10,415 bases of DNA from the NCBI GenBank assembly GCA_964415245.1, contig CAYQAJ010000184.1, forward strand, positions 1-10,415, written 5' to 3'. The position numbers were made by a program, and so were the translations under genes. This document shows, piece by piece, positions 5,918 to 10,415 of the stretch. The number at the start of each line of letters is the position of its first letter. The first letter of the stretch is position 1. Under the pieces are notes generated by a model. That model did not search any database. It worked only from the letters and a program-made list of their open reading frames with translations, and was not told the DNA's origin. This DNA is from CAYQAJ01 sp964415245. Its GTDB lineage: Bacteria; Planctomycetota; Planctomycetia; Pirellulales; Pirellulaceae.

Positions 5918-8644
5918 GTGGGTAAGCGATACGCCCTGTTCATTGCGCTGTCGACCTTGATTCTGGTCGCGTACTTCGGCGCTCGCGCGATCTTGCTCCC
6001 TCCGCCCCCGGTCAAGGACAAGGGCGACAAGCAAGTCGCCCAGCAGAACGACGGCCAGAACGAGGACGCGCAAGCCCAGGGCGATAAGGATCAGGGCAAG
6101 AACAATAAAGGCGATCAGGACAAGGGTAATCCGAAGCCGCCGGAAAACACGGGCGACAAAACCAACGGCCAGGGCAATGAGTCTCCCGATGGCGGACAGC
6201 AGCAGGGCGAAATCCAACCCAAGCCGCCGGCGCAGAAATATCCTCAGCAATGGACCACGCTGGGCTCGCTCGATCCCGAGAGCCCCTACACCGCGCTGTG
6301 GACCTTCAACAGCCGCGGCGCGGCAATCGAGCGGTGCGAGCTGAACAGCCAGCGCTATCGCGATCTGGATGACAAGAGCGGCTACCTCGGTGAGTTGGCC
6401 TTGACCGACGAGCCGACCGGCGGGTGTCGCGTGAATGTGGTCGGCGACGGAACTCCCGCCGCGCTGGCCTCTCCCGACAATCCATCCTTTCCTCCCGGAC
6501 TGTCGGTCGGCGATATCATCCTCGCCGCGGACGGCACCACCGTGTCGTCGTCGGCCAACTTGAAGAACCTGTTGGCCGAGAAGCAGCCGGGCGACACGTT
6601 GACGCTAACGGTCCAGCGCGGCGAGGGAGTCGAGTCGGCCACCGTCGTCTTGACCGCCACGCTTCGCGATCAGCCGCTCGATCTGATCCAACCCGAGTAT
6701 GACGGCTACATCGCACGTCTAAAGCTTACCGATGATCCCTCGCGGGGGTGCCGCGTAGAGACGGTTGGCGACGGCACTCCCGCCGCGTTGGCGCTTGCCG
6801 ACAATCCCTCCATTGGCCCCGGCCTGGCAGTGGGCGACGTAATCGTTGCCGCGGACGGGACGACCGTGTCGACGGCGGCCGACCTGAAGAACGTGCTGGC
6901 CGAGAAGCGACTGGACGACACGCTGACACTTTCCGTGCAGCGTGGCGAGGGAGACGCGTCGACCATCATCGTCTTTACCGCCACGCTTCGGGATCAGCTG
7001 TCGCTGCTGTTGACGCTGCAAGGACGGGTCGGCCAGAAGAACGTCGATCTCAAGCAGCCGCTCGAGCAGAACTGGGAGATGCACGTCGTCGCGGGCAACG
7101 CGAACGCGGTCGAATTTCGCTACGTCGCCGATGCCGCCGCCCTCGAGGAGCTCGATCTGGATGGCCCGATCGAGATCATCAAGCGGTACCACCTGCCGGA
7201 GTCCACGACGGGCGAAGATCCATCCGGCGAAGATTTGCGCAACCACCTGCTGGTGGAGGTTGAAATCCGCAATTTGGCCGCCGAGAAGCAAACGATCAGC
7301 TACCGCCTCGACGGGCCGAATGGGCTGCCGCTGGAAGGCTGGTGGTACCTCAACAAAGTACAGCCCCACTGGGGAGCCGCGGGGGCGCGGGACATTGTGT
7401 GGAGCAGCGAGGGTCGCGGTCACCAGTTGATGCCGTGCCCTACGATCTTTCGTAACACGCTCAAGAAGTCCCTCTCGAAGAACAACCTGTTCGCTCCCTC
7501 GGACGAAGGCGACGACCGAAAACTCCAGTATATCGGTCTCGAAACGCAGTACTTCGCCACCGCGCTCATCCCGACCGACGGCGAGGCACACCAAGAGCAA
7601 GCGTTTGCCCGCGCCGACGGCGTGGCCCTCAGCGAAGTCGACAAAGACAACAGCCGCTCGATGAAAAGGACCAATGTCACGTTCCATCTGGTCAGCGAGC
7701 CGGCGCAGCTCGATGGCGACGACGGCGTGCTCAAGCAGAGCTTTATCCTGTTCGCCGGCCCCAAGGAGCCGAAACTACTGGCCAGCTACGGCCTACAGGA
7801 CTGCACGTATTACGGCTGGTTTGGCTTCGTCTCGCGGCCGCTGACAGCCGTGCTGCACTTTTTCTATGGAATCTTCGGCAACTACGGCATCGCGATCGTT
7901 CTTTTGACTCTGCTCGTGCGGGCCTGCCTGCTGCCGGTGAGCTTCAAGGCGACCAAGAACGCCCAGATGATGCAGACACTCGCGCCGGAAATGAAGGCCA
8001 TCGCCGAGAAGTACAAGAACGACATGGAAAAGCGCGGCAAGGCGCAGCGCGAACTATTTCAGAAACACAACTACAACCCCTTTGGCGGGTGCCTGTTGCT
8101 CTTCTTGCAGTTGCCCGTCTTCCTGGGGCTCTACCGGGGCTTAAGCGTCGATATTTCGCTCCGCGGGCAGCCGCTGATTCCCGGCCTGAGTTGGTGCTCG
8201 AACCTCGCCGCGCCCGACCATCTGTTTCGGTGGTTCAGCTCGCCCGAGTGGGCGTTCGGCGAGTCGGGCTGGCTGGGGCCGTTCTTCAATATCCTGCCGC
8301 TCGTGACGGTGGCGCTCTTTTTGTTGCAGCAGAAGATGTTCATGCCACCGGCGACCGACGACCAGACCCGCATGCAGCAGCGGATGATGAACTATATGAC
8401 GCTGTTCATGGGAGTGCTCTTTTTCAAGGTGCCCAGCGGCCTGTGCATCTACTTCATCACGTCGAGCCTGTGGGGCGTTGTCGAACGCAAACTGCTGCCC
8501 AAGGTGATGGCCGCCCGTGGCGAAAAGTCGAAGGCGGCGGGCAAGGAGAGCAAGGAGAAAAAGAGCCTTCTCAGCTTGTTCAAGCTCGCCTCGAACGGTG
8601 AGGCCGCCAAACGCGCGCGTCGCCGCAAGCAGCGGAAAGCCTAA
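5918..8644 (+). CDS. yidC: Membrane protein insertase YidC with tandem PDZ-like insert
   Basis: A 908-residue inner-membrane insertase of the YidC/Oxa1/Alb3 family, which inserts and folds membrane proteins alone or with Sec. Order: signal-anchor helix (about 4-22); hydrophilic K/D/Q/G/N-rich linker (30-108); periplasmic P1 domain (about 110-625) interrupted by two PDZ-like repeats (155-252 and 263-360); then the conserved core. In the core, FGNYGIAIVLLTLLVRACLL holds the groove arginine Arg668, a cytoplasmic helical hairpin follows (about 675-718), then NPFGGCLLLFLQLPVFLGLY (720-739) and two further membrane spans (about 786-806 and 824-852). The tail is K/R-rich, typical for ribosome contact. 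E. coli YidC has 548 residues, so the excess is the linker plus the repeats. The GTG start at 5918 has GAAGG about 11 bases upstream and begins directly with the anchor. mnmE follows after 118 bp. Confidence 0.95.
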   Translation: MGKRYALFIALSTLILVAYFGARAILLPPPPVKDKGDKQVAQQNDGQNEDAQAQGDKDQGKNNKGDQDKGNPKPPENTGDKTNGQGNESPDGGQQQGEIQPKPPAQKYPQQWTTLGSLDPESPYTALWTFNSRGAAIERCELNSQRYRDLDDKSGYLGELALTDEPTGGCRVNVVGDGTPAALASPDNPSFPPGLSVGDIILAADGTTVSSSANLKNLLAEKQPGDTLTLTVQRGEGVESATVVLTATLRDQPLDLIQPEYDGYIARLKLTDDPSRGCRVETVGDGTPAALALADNPSIGPGLAVGDVIVAADGTTVSTAADLKNVLAEKRLDDTLTLSVQRGEGDASTIIVFTATLRDQLSLLLTLQGRVGQKNVDLKQPLEQNWEMHVVAGNANAVEFRYVADAAALEELDLDGPIEIIKRYHLPESTTGEDPSGEDLRNHLLVEVEIRNLAAEKQTISYRLDGPNGLPLEGWWYLNKVQPHWGAAGARDIVWSSEGRGHQLMPCPTIFRNTLKKSLSKNNLFAPSDEGDDRKLQYIGLETQYFATALIPTDGEAHQEQAFARADGVALSEVDKDNSRSMKRTNVTFHLVSEPAQLDGDDGVLKQSFILFAGPKEPKLLASYGLQDCTYYGWFGFVSRPLTAVLHFFYGIFGNYGIAIVLLTLLVRACLLPVSFKATKNAQMMQTLAPEMKAIAEKYKNDMEKRGKAQRELFQKHNYNPFGGCLLLFLQLPVFLGLYRGLSVDISLRGQPLIPGLSWCSNLAAPDHLFRWFSSPEWAFGESGWLGPFFNILPLVTVALFLLQQKMFMPPATDDQTRMQQRMMNYMTLFMGVLFFKVPSGLCIYFITSSLWGVVERKLLPKVMAARGEKSKAAGKESKEKKSLLSLFKLASNGEAAKRARRRKQRKA
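6380..6673 (+). repeat. PDZ-like repeat 1 within yidC
   Basis: Encodes residues 155-252. The core PGLSVGDIILAADGTTV followed by a helix (LKNLLAEK) and a strand ending TVQRGEG is the pattern of the C-terminal part of a PDZ domain, which binds peptide ends or strands. It is 68/98 identical to repeat 2, with no gaps. Confidence 0.7.
6704..6997 (+). repeat. PDZ-like repeat 2 within yidC
   Basis: Encodes residues 263-360, spaced exactly 108 codons (324 nt) from repeat 1 and with identical domain pattern (PGLAVGDVIVAADGTTV, LKNVLAEK, SVQRGEG). A single cysteine is conserved in both repeats (Cys170 and Cys278). Indicates internal duplication of one PDZ unit. Confidence 0.7.
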
Positions 8645-8660
8645 ACATCCGGCCAAAATC

Positions 8661-8723
8661 GTAACCCGAGGCGTAAGTGAGATGTCGTCGCGCACGGCAT
8701 CCCTCGTTGACGCATCGGGTTAC
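8661..8723 (+). repeat. Long imperfect hairpin between yidC and mnmE (REP-like or terminator)
   Basis: Outer arms 8661-8681 and 8703-8723 pair at 19 of 21 positions (two of them G-U), starting GTAACCCGA and ending TCGGGTTAC. An inner stem GATGTCGT/ACGGCATC (8681-8688 and 8694-8701) closes on a 5-nt loop. The element starts 16 bases past the yidC stop. The weakly T-rich CTCTTTC follows. It may terminate or attenuate read-through into mnmE, or be a dispersed palindrome of the genome. Confidence 0.6.
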
Positions 8724-8762
8724 AACTCTTTCGGCCGCAATTGACCATTACGTCACCCCGCC

Positions 8763-10193
8763 ATGTCCTTCGCTCTCGACGATACCATCGCCGCCACTGC
8801 TTCGGCACCGGGCGGTGCGGCACGCGGCATAGTGCGGATCAGCGGCCGCAGTGTGATCGAGATCCTCCAACGACTCTTTCGCGCTTCCGGCGGAGACGAT
8901 TGGATGAATTCGCGGCGCACGGCCTCGCGCTGCGCGGCGGCGCATGCCGGCCAGTTCGACGCCGGTCCGCCCGTGGGCAAGCTTCCCTGCGACCTTTATC
9001 TCTGGCCTACGGCGCGCAGCTACACCGGGCAGCCTTCGGCCGAGCTGCACACCCTGGGCTCGCCGCCGCTGTTGGATGCGGTGCTCACCGCGGTGCTGGC
9101 ATCGGGAGCGCGGCTGGCCGAGCCGGGCGAATTCACGCTGCGGGCCTTTCTGGCAGGCCGGATCGATCTGACGCAGGCCGAGGCGGTGCTGGCCGTCGTC
9201 GATGCCCACAGCGGCGCCGATCTCGCGGTCGCGCTGTCGCAATTGGCCGGCGGCATGGCGGGACCACTGCACCAACTACGGGAAGACCTGCTCGACGCGC
9301 TGGCGCACCTTGAGGCGGGCCTCGACTTCGCCGACGAAGACATCGATTTCATCGCGCCGGCGGAGTTGGCCCGTCGCGTGCAATCGGCCGCTGATTGCGT
9401 GACGCGCCTCGTCGAGCAACTTGACTCGCGCAGTGACAGCTCACGTGGCGCCCGCGTGGTGCTGGTCGGTCGCCCCAACGTGGGCAAGAGCAGCCTGTTC
9501 AACGCGCTGCTGGCGGACTCGGCCGCGCTCACCTCCGATGTTGGCGGCACCACGCGCGACTATGTAAGCCGCCGAGTTCGCTGGCACGGCGTCGAAGTGG
9601 AGTTGATCGACACGGCAGGTGCGGACATCGGCGACCGAGACGCAAGCGCAGGCCCAGTTAAAGGAAGCGCGGTCCGTGCAAACGACGAGATCAGCGCGGC
9701 TGCCCAATCGGCCGGCTCGCAGCAGTCGGCCGGCGCCGCCTTGAAACTGTTCTGCCTAGACTCGACGCGCCGGTTCGTTGGCTGGGAGCGACGGGAGCTG
9801 GCCGGCGACGACGAACGACGATTGCTCGTGCTGACAAAGACCGACGTACCGTCCCGTCCGAATCCGGACTTTGCAATCGCGGCCGTGGCCACCAGCGCCG
9901 TAACCGGCGCGGGTCTCGACGAATTGCGCCGCGCGATCGCCGACCGGCTCCCATCGGTCCGTCATAGCGCTTTGGCAGTGGTGCCCTCCACGGCGGCACG
10001 CTGCGGCGAGAGCCTGCGGGAAGCGAGCGATTCGCTGGGCCGTGCCCGCGAGATCGCAATTGCCGCCCAAGGGGACGAGTTGGCGGCGGCCGAAATCCGC
10101 TCGGCCCTCGATGCGATCGGCCGCGTGACCGGTGCCGTTTCGACCGACGACGTGCTGGACCGCGTTTTCCGCCGCTTCTGCATCGGGAAATAG
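8763..10193 (+). CDS. mnmE: tRNA uridine-5-carboxymethylaminomethyl(34) synthesis GTPase MnmE
   Basis: A 476-residue GTPase that with MnmG installs the (carboxymethyl)aminomethyl group at wobble U34 of certain tRNAs, using a folate one-carbon unit. Domains: N-terminal folate-binding and dimerisation domain (about 1-120, DTIAATASAPGGAARGIVRISG at the start), helical domain, embedded G domain (about 230-395), and the C-terminal FCIGK (472-476) with the essential cysteine. G1 GRPNVGKSS (236-244), G2 GGTTRD (261-266) and G3 DTAG (283-286) are intact; G4 reads TKTD (358-361) instead of NKxD, and the switch II stretch after DTAG (287-325) is Ala/Ser-rich with no recognisable counterpart of the usual E-rich helix. 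ATG at 8763 has no clear ribosome-binding site, but homologues begin at this point. Confidence 0.94.
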   Translation: MSFALDDTIAATASAPGGAARGIVRISGRSVIEILQRLFRASGGDDWMNSRRTASRCAAAHAGQFDAGPPVGKLPCDLYLWPTARSYTGQPSAELHTLGSPPLLDAVLTAVLASGARLAEPGEFTLRAFLAGRIDLTQAEAVLAVVDAHSGADLAVALSQLAGGMAGPLHQLREDLLDALAHLEAGLDFADEDIDFIAPAELARRVQSAADCVTRLVEQLDSRSDSSRGARVVLVGRPNVGKSSLFNALLADSAALTSDVGGTTRDYVSRRVRWHGVEVELIDTAGADIGDRDASAGPVKGSAVRANDEISAAAQSAGSQQSAGAALKLFCLDSTRRFVGWERRELAGDDERRLLVLTKTDVPSRPNPDFAIAAVATSAVTGAGLDELRRAIADRLPSVRHSALAVVPSTAARCGESLREASDSLGRAREIAIAAQGDELAAAEIRSALDAIGRVTGAVSTDDVLDRVFRRFCIGK

Positions 10194-10415
10194 GGTGGGA
10201 AACATTGCCCGGGCAGATCGTTGCATCTCGCTCGCCGAGCGGTTATCGTAAACAGGCTGAACAGCCTCCGACCGAGCGTGGGTCGGCGGCCGGTCCGAAG
10301 CGCCCAGGCAACAATTACGCCAGGCCGCCGGGTCGTCCGACCGCTCCCCGGTTTGTGTGAGAGCCTGTCCCAAAACCGTCCCGGAGAAGGGGACAGGCAC
10401 ATTTTGCTTGACCGA
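10194..10415. other. Non-coding end of window with several inverted repeats
   Basis: No gene is supported in these 222 bases. Small hairpins include AGGCTG/CAGCCT (10254-10259 and 10262-10267), CCGACC/GGTCGG (10268-10273 and 10281-10286, 7-nt loop, a possible mnmE terminator without T-tract) and GGTCG/CGACC (10331-10342). A larger inverted repeat closes the window. Confidence 0.5.
10363..10398. repeat. 9-bp perfect inverted repeat near the window end
   Basis: GCCTGTCCC (10363-10371) and GGGACAGGC (10390-10398) pair perfectly around an 18-nt loop. The sequence that follows, ending GCTTGACC, resembles the start of the 55-bp gap-flanking sequence (GGGACA, then CTTGACC). This fits a dispersed palindromic element, possibly continuing beyond the window. 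Confidence 0.5.

Noticed and set aside
4633..5925. Plus-strand open frame running through the Ns and over the second phosphoesterase
   Set aside because: It depends on undetermined bases and its translation is Arg-rich, out of frame with the real gene.
6719..7687. Minus-strand open frame of 322 codons inside yidC
   Set aside because: Antisense shadow of the PDZ/P1 coding region; no start context or family features.
1..10415. CRISPR arrays, tRNA or rRNA genes, phage or defence genes
   Set aside because: No regularly spaced repeats, tRNA-like cloverleaf sequence, rRNA segments, integrase or transposase was seen on either strand.

Overview
The window reads as ordinary chromosome of a high-GC Gram-negative bacterium, most likely a planctomycete of the Pirellulales type. 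This is an inference from protein style (a very long YidC with a hydrophilic linker, a divergent MnmE, a zinc-type HemB), from three consecutive GTG-started genes and from short palindromic repeats in most intergenic spaces. A 100-N scaffold gap shows that it comes from a draft assembly, possibly a metagenome bin.

Layout. On the minus strand at the left is an MmgE/PrpD-family protein (78-1595), diverging across a 125-bp spacer from hemB (1721-2722, porphobilinogen synthase, tetrapyrrole synthesis). Convergent with hemB is tsaB (2870-3565, minus; partner of TsaD in making tRNA t6A37). Diverging from tsaB are two paralogous 250-residue calcineurin-type metallophosphoesterases in tandem (3757-4509 and 4928-5680), separated by the scaffold gap. 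Then come yidC (5918-8644, inner-membrane protein insertase) and mnmE (8763-10193, tRNA wobble-uridine GTPase). The final 222 bases hold no gene, only inverted repeats.

The genes share no single pathway. yidC and mnmE are neighbours in many bacteria, and tsaB and mnmE both serve tRNA modification, but no dedicated new system (defence, mobile or biosynthetic) is visible. The items most worth attention are: (1) YidC carries two tandem PDZ-like repeats (108-residue period, about 69% identical) inserted into its periplasmic domain; (2) the scaffold gap is flanked by an exact 55-bp duplication that looks like an unmerged contig overlap, so the gap may not exist; (3) MnmE has an altered G4 motif and a replaced switch II segment; (4) several intergenic regions hold long imperfect hairpins or recurring short motifs suggestive of dispersed REP-like elements; (5) hemB may be leaderless, with a palindromic operator candidate in its divergent promoter region.
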